From: Sphingosinicella sp. BN140058
GTDB taxonomy: Bacteria; Pseudomonadota; Alphaproteobacteria; Sphingomonadales; Sphingomonadaceae
Assembly: GCF_004135585.1 (NCBI RefSeq)
Contig: NZ_CP035501.1
Span: 1,971,001 to 2,035,000, forward strand
Direction of reading: 5' to 3'
DNA length: 64,000 nucleotides
Below the pieces are notes generated by a model. The model searched no databases, was not told the origin of the DNA, and saw only the letters and a program-made list of their open reading frames with translations. The translations under genes were made by a program, and so were the position numbers. Shown here in pieces: positions 42,811-53,200 of this stretch. Each line of letters begins with the position of its first letter. The first letter of the stretch is position 1.

Positions 42811-45800
42811 ATGAGGTTCAAGGGGAACGTGCGTCCGGCTCTGATGGTGGCAGCTTCGGTCGCGGCGCTGATGGCACCGGGCCATGCGGCTGCGCAGGAA
42901 GCCGCCGATCAGACGGCGGTCGATCCGGTCGGCAGCGATCAGGGCGATACCACCAGCGAGGATCCGGCGGGCGGCGAAGAGATCGTTGTCACCGGCATCC
43001 GCGCGTCGCAAGCGCGAGCGATCAACGTCAAGCGCAACGCCGACAGCGTCGTCGACGCGATCAGCGCCGAGGATATCGGCAAGCTGCCTGACGTCACCAT
43101 CTCGGACTCGCTGCAGCGTATCCCGGGCGTCCAGATCCGCCGTGAAGCGGGCGAAGGCGGGCGCATCAACATCCGCGGCCTTCCGCAAGTCACCACCCTC
43201 CTCAACGGCGAAGAATTCCTTGGGGCGAATTCGGTCACCACCGTCCAGCCGAACTTCACTGACATTCCCTCGCAGCTTTTCTCCGGCGCGACCGTGTTCA
43301 AGTCGCCGACCGCGTCGCTTCAGCAAGCGGGCCTCTCCGGCACCGTCGATCTGCTGACCCGGCGCCCGTTCGATCTGAAGCAGGGCCTCACCGTGGCGGC
43401 AAGCGCGGAGGCTCTGTACGGCGACAAGACCAAGAAGTGGAATCCCTCGGGCAACGCGCTCATCTCGTACAATAGCGGCCGCTTCGGGATCCTGGTGTCG
43501 GGCGCCTACAGCAAGGTCGACCTCTCCAACAGCTATCGCGGCCTTCAGGATTATGGCGTCGGCCTCAGCACCGAGAGCGCCTCGGCGATCAACCCGGGCG
43601 ACTTCGCGGTCGGCAATGGCGGAGTCAGCCGTGGCACCCCGGTGCTGCAGAACGGCGCCATCATCGGCTACGACTTGAACGGCGACGGCGATGCCAACGA
43701 CGCCTTCATCACGCCGCAGTCCCACACCGCCTGGAACAAGATCACCAGCCGCGAACGCATCGGCGCGAACGCTTCGCTGCAGTTCCAGGTCAGCGATGCC
43801 CTGACCTTCACCGCGGACGCATTCTACACCCGCCAGACGCAGTATGACCGCACCGCCGGCTTCCAGTTCCAGAACGTCGACTGGCTGTCGTCTCCGTTCG
43901 TTCCGACCGGTTCCACCGATACGGGTGCGCAGGTCAGAGATGCGAACCTGTCGACCGCCGACCCGGACGACACGAGACTGTTCAATCTGAACACTGTTCA
44001 GACCTACCAATATGACATGCCGAACTTCGACAGCTACTCGGAGACGTTCCGGGTGAAGACGGAATCGCAGAATTACAACGCGCAGCTCGTCTTCAACGAC
44101 GGCGGTCCGTTCAAGGCGACGATCCGCGGGCTCTACGGCAAGGCCAGCAAGAAGAGCGATCAGTCCTATCTGCAGTTCAACCTGACCAATGGTACGCAGT
44201 GGGCCTATTCTGGTGTCGGTAATTACCCGGGCGGCGACGTTCGCTTCAATCCGGGCGGCTATGCCGTCTACAGCCAGCCCGCGACCGTCGATTATTCCAG
44301 CGGAACGGTGAACTTCAGCTTCCCGCAGGCCTTCCTCGACCAGACCCAAGACACGTCCCGCTATGGCCTGAAGACGATTTCGTCGGAAGGAAACGTCTAC
44401 CAGAATGGCGATCTCTGGGCTCTCCGCGGCGATGCCGAATGGGAGCTCGGCACAGGTCTACGGGTGCGTTTCGGCGGCCGCTATGGCGAGCGCAGCGTCG
44501 AGCAGTTCACCTTCGACCGAGCCTCTCCCTTCTACGCCGGCAACAAGGACAATCCGGCAAATCCGGCGGGTGGCTGCCTCGTCAAATGGAAGGCCTTCGA
44601 CGTCAATCTGGGTGACAAGAATTGCAGCGTGCTCGATGCCGCCGGCAATCCCTACACCGCCGGATATACCCGCCTCGCCAACGATGCCGTGTTCAACGAC
44701 CGGCTGAAGCAATATACGCTTCCGGCCAAGGGAACGCCTGCGCTTTGGGTGCTCGACCCCAAGCAGATGGACAATTCGGAGAAGTTCCAGAACGAGTTCT
44801 ACCCGGGCAGCGTCAACGTCGTGAACCCGGCCGAATCGTTCAGCATCGACCTTCAGCAGACCTCCGGCTACGTCCAGATCGACGGCGAAGGTGAGTTGTT
44901 CGGCCTGCCGGTCAGGGCCAATGGCGGCGTCCGCATCGTCAACACCAAGTTCAACGTTCGCCAGAACATCGTCGGTGTTCCGCAGCCTTACGGCGTTGCT
45001 GGCGTCGACGCCGGCGACTTCGTCACCAAGCGCAACTTCACGGACTTCCTTCCGGCCTTCAACGTCGCGGTGGATCTGACCGGTAAGCTCCGCTTCCGCG
45101 CAGCCTATGCCAAGACGATGACCTTGCTCGACCTGCTGCAGTGGGGCGGCGGTCTCAACGTTAACTATGCCATCGACACGTCCGTCACCCCGAACATCTT
45201 CAGGGCACAGACCGCCGATGCGCGCGGCAACCCGCAGCTCGATCCGTGGCGCGCCGACAATGTCGAGGCGAGCCTCGAATATTATACCGGCCGTTCGAGC
45301 CTTGTCGCGGCCGGCCTGTTCCACATCAGCGTCGACAGCTTCATCTCGAGCACCACCATCGTTCGGAACGACATTCCGGACAATGATGGCGTCATCCGGC
45401 GTGAGGTTCCGGTCAATACGCTGGTGCAAAGCACCGGAGGCACGCTCAAGGGTCTCGAACTCTCGGCACGCCAGTCGCTGTCGGACTACGGAATCGAGGG
45501 CTTCCTGGGCGGCTTCGGCATCGACGCGAACTACACGCTGTCGCTCGGCGACGCCGGCCGTGTCGATCTGTCCGGCGCCAAGCAGCCGTTCCAGGACAAT
45601 TCGAAGCACCAGGTGAATGCGGCTCTTTGGTATGAGCAGGGCCCACTGCAAGCGCGCCTTGCCTACAATTACCGATCCAAGCGGCTGAATTCGTCGAATT
45701 ACGGCGGCATCGAGGGTCTTGCCGTCTACCAGCGGCCGACCAGCTATCTCGACGCCTCGATCGCATTCGACGTCAACGATCATGTCACCATCTACGGTCA

Positions 45801-45915
45801 GGCTTCCAACCTTACCGGCGAATATGAGCGTTATTACCTGACGTTCCCGGATCAGGTCGCGTGGGATAACATCTACGAGCGCCGCTTCACCGCGGGTGTC
45901 CGCGCCCGCTTCTAA
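42811..45915 (+). CDS. TonB-dependent outer-membrane receptor, Caulobacter-type
   Basis: About 1034 residues. Signal peptide (MRFKGNVRPALMVAASVAALMAPGHAAAQ), TonB box EEIVVTGIRAS, plug domain (DIGKLPDVTISDSLQRIPGVQI, INIRGLPQVTTLLNGEEF) and a long barrel ending RRFTAGVRARF. This subfamily often imports plant-derived or other oligosaccharides in Caulobacter and sphingomonads. Three ATGs in tandem (42805-42813) make the exact start uncertain; 42811 has GGGAG at the best distance. A halogenase-family gene follows after a terminator. Confidence 0.9.
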   Translation: MRFKGNVRPALMVAASVAALMAPGHAAAQEAADQTAVDPVGSDQGDTTSEDPAGGEEIVVTGIRASQARAINVKRNADSVVDAISAEDIGKLPDVTISDSLQRIPGVQIRREAGEGGRINIRGLPQVTTLLNGEEFLGANSVTTVQPNFTDIPSQLFSGATVFKSPTASLQQAGLSGTVDLLTRRPFDLKQGLTVAASAEALYGDKTKKWNPSGNALISYNSGRFGILVSGAYSKVDLSNSYRGLQDYGVGLSTESASAINPGDFAVGNGGVSRGTPVLQNGAIIGYDLNGDGDANDAFITPQSHTAWNKITSRERIGANASLQFQVSDALTFTADAFYTRQTQYDRTAGFQFQNVDWLSSPFVPTGSTDTGAQVRDANLSTADPDDTRLFNLNTVQTYQYDMPNFDSYSETFRVKTESQNYNAQLVFNDGGPFKATIRGLYGKASKKSDQSYLQFNLTNGTQWAYSGVGNYPGGDVRFNPGGYAVYSQPATVDYSSGTVNFSFPQAFLDQTQDTSRYGLKTISSEGNVYQNGDLWALRGDAEWELGTGLRVRFGGRYGERSVEQFTFDRASPFYAGNKDNPANPAGGCLVKWKAFDVNLGDKNCSVLDAAGNPYTAGYTRLANDAVFNDRLKQYTLPAKGTPALWVLDPKQMDNSEKFQNEFYPGSVNVVNPAESFSIDLQQTSGYVQIDGEGELFGLPVRANGGVRIVNTKFNVRQNIVGVPQPYGVAGVDAGDFVTKRNFTDFLPAFNVAVDLTGKLRFRAAYAKTMTLLDLLQWGGGLNVNYAIDTSVTPNIFRAQTADARGNPQLDPWRADNVEASLEYYTGRSSLVAAGLFHISVDSFISSTTIVRNDIPDNDGVIRREVPVNTLVQSTGGTLKGLELSARQSLSDYGIEGFLGGFGIDANYTLSLGDAGRVDLSGAKQPFQDNSKHQVNAALWYEQGPLQARLAYNYRSKRLNSSNYGGIEGLAVYQRPTSYLDASIAFDVNDHVTIYGQASNLTGEYERYYLTFPDQVAWDNIYERRFTAGVRARF

Positions 45916-45940
45916 GCGCGATAGCCAAGTGAAACTCTCG

Positions 45941-45976
45941 GCCCCTCCCCGCCTCTGGCGCGGAGGGGCTTTTTCT
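45941..45976 (+). terminator. Terminator between TonB receptor and halogenase genes
   Basis: GCCCCTCCCCGCC and GGCGCGGAGGGGC form a stem, followed by TTTTTC. Some read-through into the next gene is likely in such loci. Confidence 0.75.
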
Positions 45977-46008
45977 TGGAAAGGGACGCGGAGACGGGGA
46001 GGAAGCGC

Positions 46009-47520
46009 ATGAGCGAAGCGGCACTGGACCAATCAGCCGAGGGCCCGATCCGATCGATCGTGATCGTCGGCGGCGGAACCGCGGGCTGGATGTCGGCGGC
46101 CTATCTTGCCCGCAAGCTTCGCCACTTGCCGATCGCGATCACGGTCGTCGACAGCGCCCAGATCGGAACCGTCGGCGTCGGCGAAGCGACCGTGCCGGCG
46201 ATCCGCGACTTCCTCGCCGCCGTCGAACTCAAGGATGTCGACGTGCTTCGGGAGACCGAAGGCACGGTCAAGCTCGGCATCCGCTTCGTCGACTGGGCGC
46301 GGCCCGGGCACCAATTCCTGCACCCGTTCGGCCTCTACGGGGTTCCGGCGCGCGGCGTCGCGTTCCACCATTATTGGCTGAAGCTGCTCGCTGCCGGCGA
46401 TGCCCTGCCGCTCTCGGATTACTGCCTCTGCACCCAGCTTGCCGAGAACGGCCTGTTCCTGGCGCCGCCGGATCGACCGACCAGCGACCTCGGCATCTTC
46501 GACTTCGCGCTGCACTTCGACGCGTCCAGATTTGCCGCGATGCTGAAACGGCTGTCGCTCGCCAACGGCGTCCGTCACATCGACGGAGTCATCGAGCAGG
46601 TGGCCCAGGATCCGGAACGCGGCGACGTCACGTCCGTGGCTCTCGCCGACGGCAACCGGATCGAAGGCGACCTCTGGATCGATTGTTCGGGCTTCCGCGG
46701 GCTGCTGATCGCCGGCGCACTCGAAACGCCGTTCCTCGACTGGCGCCATTGGCTGCCCTGCGATCGGGCGGTGGCGATCGGATGCCGGGAAGCGCAGCCG
46801 CACAAGCCGGTGACTACCGCCGCCGCACGCGAGGCAGGGTGGCAATGGCACATCCCGCTGCAGCACCGCATCGGCAACGGCTATGTTTACTGCTCTGACC
46901 ATATCGGCGACGACGAGGCGGAAGCGGCGCTGCGCAGCCGGCTGGAAGGCGATCCGGTCTCCGCCGCCAACAGGCTGCGCTTCACCGCCGGCCACCGCGC
47001 CGAGACCTGGCACCGCAACGTCGTCGCCATCGGTCTTTCCGCCGGCTTTCTCGAGCCGCTGGAATCGACCAGCATCACCCTCATCCAGTCAGGGCTGGAA
47101 AGGTTCGTTCAGCTCTTCCCCGATCGGAGCTGCGATCCCAGGCTGGCGGCCACCTACAATCGCCAGTCCACGCTGGAATTTGAGCGGATCCGCGACTTCC
47201 TGCTGCTCCATTATCTCGGCAACGCGCGTATCGGCGAGCCTTTCTGGGATCGGATGCGCGGCATGGCGCTGCCGGACACGCTGCAGGCGAAGCTCGATGC
47301 GTGGCGGGCACGCGGCGAGTTCGTCCGCTACGAATGGGAATCGTTTCAAAACCCGAGTTGGCTCAGCCTCTACGCAGGCTTCGGCGATCTGCCGCGCCGC
47401 TACAGCCCGCTCGCCGATCAATTCACCGAGGCCGAACTGCGCGACACCTTCGCGCGAATGCGCGCCGCCATCGCCGGCACGGTGAAGCTCGGCGTGCCGC
47501 ACCGGTCGATCCTCGCCTGA
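46009..47520 (+). CDS. Flavin-dependent tryptophan-halogenase-family protein
   Basis: 503 residues. The FAD site is IVIVGGGTAGWMSAAYLARK; the second family motif is W278-Q-W-H-I-P, and the Lys that forms the haloamine/hypohalite relay in PrnA is matched by K88 in TVKLGIRFVDW. GEATVPAI is also kept. So the family's catalytic groups are present. Relatives next to TonB receptors in sugar-use loci of Caulobacter and sphingomonads have no proven substrate. GGGAGG precedes the ATG at 46009. Confidence 0.85.
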   Translation: MSEAALDQSAEGPIRSIVIVGGGTAGWMSAAYLARKLRHLPIAITVVDSAQIGTVGVGEATVPAIRDFLAAVELKDVDVLRETEGTVKLGIRFVDWARPGHQFLHPFGLYGVPARGVAFHHYWLKLLAAGDALPLSDYCLCTQLAENGLFLAPPDRPTSDLGIFDFALHFDASRFAAMLKRLSLANGVRHIDGVIEQVAQDPERGDVTSVALADGNRIEGDLWIDCSGFRGLLIAGALETPFLDWRHWLPCDRAVAIGCREAQPHKPVTTAAAREAGWQWHIPLQHRIGNGYVYCSDHIGDDEAEAALRSRLEGDPVSAANRLRFTAGHRAETWHRNVVAIGLSAGFLEPLESTSITLIQSGLERFVQLFPDRSCDPRLAATYNRQSTLEFERIRDFLLLHYLGNARIGEPFWDRMRGMALPDTLQAKLDAWRARGEFVRYEWESFQNPSWLSLYAGFGDLPRRYSPLADQFTEAELRDTFARMRAAIAGTVKLGVPHRSILA

Positions 47521-47526
47521 TCGCGG

Positions 47527-48744
47527 TCAGGCGGCGCGGCGGCTCTTGCTCGGGTCGGCCGGCTCCTTCCACAAGGTGCCGCTGCGCGGCAGCAGGAAAT
47601 AGCTGAACGGCAGGATCGCGCCGCCCACCGCCGGCGCATCTTCGGACAATGCAGCGCGCAGGATGGGCGCCAGCGTCGGAGCATTGGTCGCGCAATCCTT
47701 GAGGCGCCCCTGGCAGCGCTCGGCGAGGGCTTCGACATAGCGTCTGGGAAGCCGGCCGCCGATGAGGATCGCCGCCGGGTTGATCAGGCAGTTGACCGCA
47801 GTCAACGCGCCGGTCAGCCGTTCGGCGGCGACGTCCATCCAACGATCGACTACAACGTCCACGTCCGCCGCCGCTTGATCGCCCATCATCTCGTCAAGCC
47901 TGAAGCCGGCGGCTTCGAGCGGCACCGCGAGACCCGAGAGCGAGACGGTCTGCTGGATCTGCTCATGGCCACCCTTGCCGTCCTCCGCGAGCAGAAAGCC
48001 GAGCTCGCCGCTGCGGCCGTCGGCCCCGCGAAAGTAATTGCCGTCGATCACCAGGCCGCCGCCAAGCGCCGACGAGACCAGGATGTAGAAGAAGCTCGAG
48101 TGGAGTTGGCCAAGGCCGAGCTGCATCTCGCCCATTGCGGCCGCGGCCGCGTCATTCTCGGTGAAGACGGGCAAGTTGAGGGGCTCTGCGAACAGCGCGG
48201 CGAGATTGACGTCGTTCCACTGCGAATAATCCGGCGATCGCCCGGGCAGGTCGATGCGGCCGAGATCGTCGGGAATGGCGACTCCGATGCCGACCAGCCG
48301 CGACGCATCGATGCCCGATTGCTCGATCATCGTCTCGATCGCGCCGCGATACATGTCGCGCACTTCGCCCGGCAGCGCGAACGGCACCTCGCGCGACAGG
48401 CGGGCGACCGTCTGCCCCGCGAAATCGACGATCACGATGGTGATGTGATCCCGGTCGATATTGACCCCGATCGAGTAGCAGGCGTTGCGCGCCACCACGA
48501 ACTTGGTCGCCGGCTGGCCGCGCCCTCCGCGAAGCTGCCCGGATTCCTCGATGAGGCCTTCGCCGAGCAGCCGCCGGGTGATGTTGGCGATGGCAGGAGG
48601 CGTCAGCCCGGTGATGTTGGCGAGATCGACCCGGGTCAATTCGCCGTTCACACGGATCGCATGCAGCGTCACACGCTGGTTATGATCGGCCGCCCGCTCC
48701 AGATTGGTGCCGGAGAGCCTTACCTTTTGTTTCGACGTCTTCAC
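47527..48744 (-). CDS. ROK-family transcriptional repressor
   Basis: 405 residues. N-terminal winged helix-turn-helix (GELTRVDLANITGLTPPAIANITRRLL), then a sugar-kinase-like fold with the FTENDAAAAAMGE motif and ALGGGLVIDGNYFRGADGRSGELGFL. The Cys-rich zinc motif of many ROK proteins (CxCGxxGC) is absent. ROK repressors respond to sugars, so it probably controls this sugar locus. GTG start at 48744 with AGGAG upstream. It follows the MFS gene on the same strand with 96 nt between. Confidence 0.88.
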   Translation of the reverse strand: MKTSKQKVRLSGTNLERAADHNQRVTLHAIRVNGELTRVDLANITGLTPPAIANITRRLLGEGLIEESGQLRGGRGQPATKFVVARNACYSIGVNIDRDHITIVIVDFAGQTVARLSREVPFALPGEVRDMYRGAIETMIEQSGIDASRLVGIGVAIPDDLGRIDLPGRSPDYSQWNDVNLAALFAEPLNLPVFTENDAAAAAMGEMQLGLGQLHSSFFYILVSSALGGGLVIDGNYFRGADGRSGELGFLLAEDGKGGHEQIQQTVSLSGLAVPLEAAGFRLDEMMGDQAAADVDVVVDRWMDVAAERLTGALTAVNCLINPAAILIGGRLPRRYVEALAERCQGRLKDCATNAPTLAPILRAALSEDAPAVGGAILPFSYFLLPRSGTLWKEPADPSKSRRAA

Positions 48745-48840
48745 GCGTCTCCTATCCTCGTCTCGGCGATGGTGATTGGGTCACAGGCAGATTGATACGC
48801 AGGAAACAATGCCCGTGCTCCGCGCCTGCCCTGCGCGAAC

Positions 48841-50178
48841 TCAGCGCAGGTCGGCATCGGGCTTTCCCATGACGCTGTTCATGCTTTCCAGCGTCACCGA
48901 GCGGGTCTCCGGAAAGAAGCGCCAGACGACGACGAATTGCAGCGCCATCGCGGCGGCGAAGACCCAGAAGGGCAGGGCGAGAGTGTGCGCTGCAATCACC
49001 GGAAATGCAAAGGAGATGATTGCATTCATCACCCAATGGGTCGCGCTGCCCAGGGCCTGGCCGCGGGCGCGCACCGGCGTCGGGAAGATCTCCGACAGGT
49101 AAACCCAGATCACCGCGCCCTGCGACAGGGCGAAGAACAGGATGAAGAGCACAAGCATCGGCAGCAGCAGGATCTCACCCCGGCCGCTTGCATAGATGGC
49201 TGCGACGCCCGCCAGCGCGGCACAGGTGCCGGCAGCCCCCGTCATCAGCAACGGCTTGCGGCCGACGCGATCGATCAGGCTGAGGCCCACCATCGTGGCC
49301 GCGAGGTTGGCAATCCCGATCGCCACCGCCTGGACATCGGCGGACAGCGCGCTGAACCCCGCGGCCCGGAAGATGTCGTTGAGATAATAGAGGATCGCGT
49401 TGATCCCGGAGAGCTGGTTGAAGGCGGCGATGGTCAGCGCCAGCAGGATCGGCTTGCGATAGGCGCTCCACGTCAAACGCGTGGCGGTCTCGGGACGCGC
49501 GCTTTCCAGCTCGGCGGCGATGGTATCGGGCGCGCCCATCTGCAGGCGTTCGATCGCCGCCAGCGCCTCGGCCCGGCGGCCCCGTTCGAGCAGCCAGCGG
49601 GGGCTTTGCGGGATGCGCAGCAAGGCGAGCAGCAGGATCAGGGACGGAACCGCCGCGACCGCGAATTTCATGCGCCACGCGTCGGCGTCGGCCAAAGCCT
49701 GGGCGACGAGGAAGTTGCTGAGATAGGCGGCGAGGATGCCGATGACGATGTTGAGCTGGAACAGACCGACCAGGGCACCCCGGCGCGCTGCCGGGCTGAT
49801 CTCGGCGATATAGACCGGCGCCAGCACCGACGAGCCGCCGATCGCGAGACCCCCGAGGAAACGGAAGAAAAACAGGGATTCAAGATTCCAGCTCAGCGCC
49901 GAACCCGCTGCCGAGAGGACGTAGAGCAAGGCGATCCAGCCAAGCACCGCTCGGCTTCCGAACCGATCGCCCGGGATACCGGCCCCGAGCGCGCCGACGA
50001 GCGTGCCCCAGAGCGCGGCGGACACAACGGCGCCGAGGCCCGAGGGGCTCAGCGCGAAAGCGTCGCGCAGGGCGCCTGTCGTCCCGGCGATCACCGCCGT
50101 GTCGAACCCGAACAGCAAGCCCGCCAGCGCGGCGGCAATGACGGCGGCCCTGTTGTACGGCGCCCGAGCCTCTTCCAT
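48841..50178 (-). CDS. Sugar-porter MFS permease
   Basis: 445 residues with 12 predicted helices. Sugar-porter motifs: GLLFGFDTAVIAGT in helix 1, RFLGGLAIGGSSVLAPVYIAEISP, PQSPRWLLERGR, AFNQLSGINAILYYLNDIF (helix 7 QQLSGIN-like) and DRVGRKPLLMTG. It most likely takes up a mono- or disaccharide by proton symport across the inner membrane. It is divergent from the GH2 gene and upstream of the ROK gene. Confidence 0.88.
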   Translation of the reverse strand: MEEARAPYNRAAVIAAALAGLLFGFDTAVIAGTTGALRDAFALSPSGLGAVVSAALWGTLVGALGAGIPGDRFGSRAVLGWIALLYVLSAAGSALSWNLESLFFFRFLGGLAIGGSSVLAPVYIAEISPAARRGALVGLFQLNIVIGILAAYLSNFLVAQALADADAWRMKFAVAAVPSLILLLALLRIPQSPRWLLERGRRAEALAAIERLQMGAPDTIAAELESARPETATRLTWSAYRKPILLALTIAAFNQLSGINAILYYLNDIFRAAGFSALSADVQAVAIGIANLAATMVGLSLIDRVGRKPLLMTGAAGTCAALAGVAAIYASGRGEILLLPMLVLFILFFALSQGAVIWVYLSEIFPTPVRARGQALGSATHWVMNAIISFAFPVIAAHTLALPFWVFAAAMALQFVVVWRFFPETRSVTLESMNSVMGKPDADLR

Positions 50179-50293
50179 GCCCCTCCCCTATTTTCTAAAT
50201 TTGTTGTGTTTAATCATATCCTGACCCTATGGGAAAGTAGGTTCAGATGGCGAGCACGCATAAAGCGGTACGCCGGCACGGAGGGGGGAAGAC

Positions 50294-53200
50294 ATGCGCA
50301 TGCTTCGAATCGGGACATCTCTGACAGCCTTGGCTCTTGCGGGCGCCGCTTCGGCGACCGTTCCCGACCAGGGAGGGCCGTACAATGTCAGCATTCTCCA
50401 GGGCGGCATCGGCGTCGAGCGGGATCTGAAGGCGGCCGAGCCAATGCTCGGCGCCGCGCGGCCGTTCACGATGACTGCCTGGGTGCGTCCCGATGCGGAG
50501 CGCAAGGGCGAGATCGTCCTCATCGCCGCCGGCGGCGCGACCGCAGAGGGCTGCCGCTGTCTGCTCGTGAGTGACGGACGCCTCGCCTTCCGCAGCGGCG
50601 GGCGTGTGCTGTCCTCGAATGCGGCCGTCCCGTCGGGACGCTGGACCCATGTCGCGGCCTCGTCGGACGGCAGGACGATCGCTCTCTATGTCGATGGCCG
50701 CCGCGTCGCCTCCGGAACACTGCCGCAGCCCGGCATCGCCCCCCGCCTGGCGATTGCACCCGCGATCGAGGGCCAGCCGCATTTCGGTGGCAGCCTGGTC
50801 GGTGCCACCCTTCACGACGAGGCGCTGGACGCCCCTGCGATCACCGCTGCCGTGCGCGCCCGCCCGCAATTCGAACTCGTGCAGATGTGGAAGGTCGGCG
50901 TCGGCTGGGAATGGCAGAAACAGGCGAATACCGGCCTGTGGCGTCAGCAGGATCCCTGGACCCTGCCGCAGAGCAAGGGCGCAACGACGAAGCCGGTCGC
51001 AAAGGCGCTCGCGCCCAAGCCGGCCGTCGAGCGGATCGCGGAAGATCGCTGGCAGGTCAACGGCTGGCGGCTGGCGGCCGCGCCGGATGTCAAGGCGGAC
51101 GGCGCGCAGCTGTCGGCCCCCGCGTTCGACGCGGGCAAGTGGCACGTGGCGACGGTACCCGGAACCGTACTGACCACTCTGGTCGACCGCGGCATCTATC
51201 CCGATCCTTATTACGGGCTCAACAACATGGCGATCCCGGAGAGCCTGTCGCGCCAGGATTATTGGTATCGCACCAGCTTCACGATACCGCCCGAAGCAGC
51301 GGGCAAGCGTCTGACATTGGTGTTCAACGGTATCAACTACGCCTCGGAAGTCTGGCTGAACGGCCGCAAGCTCGGCGGCACGGTCGGCGCGTTCATCCGC
51401 GGCCAGTTCGACATCGTTCCGGCGGCCGGCGAGAATGTGGTGGCCGTTCGCGTGTCGCCGCCGCCGCATCCCGGCATCCCGCACGAGCAATCGATTAAGG
51501 GCGGAGTCGGCGAGAATGGCGGTCAGATGGCGATCGATGGCCCGACCTTCGTCGCCACCGAAGGGTGGGACTGGATCCCCGGCATTCGGGATCGCAACAC
51601 CGGCATCTGGCTGCCCGTCGAGCTTCAGGCCCACGGCGCCATCCGTATCCTGGATCCGCAGGTGATCACCGATCTGCCGCTGCCGCGCACCGACAGCGCC
51701 GACGTTCATATCGAAATCCCGATCCGCAACGACGCCGATGCATCGCGGACGGTGACGGTCCGCGCGGCATTCGACGACGTTACCGTCGAGAAGACGATCA
51801 CCGCGCCCGCCGGGCCATCGAGCGTGCGCTTCACCCCGGCCGAGTTCGCGGCCTTGCGAGTTCGCAATCCGAAATTGTGGTGGCCCAACGGCTATGGCGA
51901 TCCGGCGCTGCACACCTTGCGGGTTACCGCGCTGGACGGCGGCGCGGCCTCCGACACGAAGGATGTCCGCTTCGGTATTCGCGAGGTCAGCTACGATCTG
52001 TCGCTGTTCGACAGCAAGGGCCGATTGCGGCGGGTCAACGTCCAGACCACCGACGGCAAGCTCGACGGCGAGAAGCTGATCGACGTCACCCATGAGGCGA
52101 TCAAGCAGAGCCCGCGCGGTTTTGCCGAATCGCTGACTCCGGCCGGCGAGAAATCGGCCGGCGTCACCGCGATCGACGAAAGCCTGCCCGAGCCTCACCT
52201 CGCCATCCGGGTCAATGGCGTCAAGATCGCGGCACGCGGCGGCAATTGGGGCATGGACGACGCGATGAAGCGCGTCCCCCGCGAGCGGCTCGAACCGTAT
52301 TTCCGCCTCCAGAAGGAGGCCAACATGAACATCATCCGCAACTGGATGGGGACCAATACCGAACCTCAATTCTACGATCTTGCCGACGAATACGGCATGA
52401 TGGTGATGAACGATTTCTGGCAATCGACCCAGAATTTCCAGGTCGAGCCGCAGGATCCGCAGCTCTTCCTCGCCAACGCCCGCGACACGATCGCGCGCTA
52501 CCGCAACCATCCCTCGATCATCCTCTGGTTCGGCCGCAACGAGGGCGTGCCCTATCCGATGCTCAACGAAGGGCTGGACGATGCCGTCGCCGCGCTGGAC
52601 GGCACGCGCTGGTTCACGGGCAGCTCGAACGTCGTCAACCTTCAGGGCTCCGGGCCCTACAATTACCGGCCGCCGGTCGGCTATTTCACCGATCTCGCCA
52701 CCGGCTTCTCGGTCGAGACCGGCACCCCGTCCTTGTCCACGATCGAATCGGTGAAGAGCTATGTGCCGCAGGCCGATCTCTGGCCGCTGAGCGACACGCT
52801 GGCCTATCATGATTGGCATTTCGCCGGGAACGGCGACACCAAGACGTTCATGCAGGCCCTCGACACGATGTTCGGCCCTGCGACCAGCTTCGAGGATTTC
52901 GAGCGCAAGTCGCAGATGATGAACCTCGAGACTCACAAGGCGATGTACGAAGGGTTCCTTGGCCATCTCTGGACCAAGAATAGCGGCCGGCTGCTGTGGA
53001 TGACCCATCCGGCCTGGCCCTCCAACGCGTGGCAGATTTACAGCTGGGATTACGACACCCACGCCGCTTATTATGGCGCCAAGAAAGCGGCGGAGCCGCT
53101 CCACGTGCAGATCAACCTGCCCGACAACGCCCTGGTCGTGCTCAACACCACGCGGGAGGATCGACCCGGCCTCACCGCCACCACCCGCGTCGTCGGCCTC

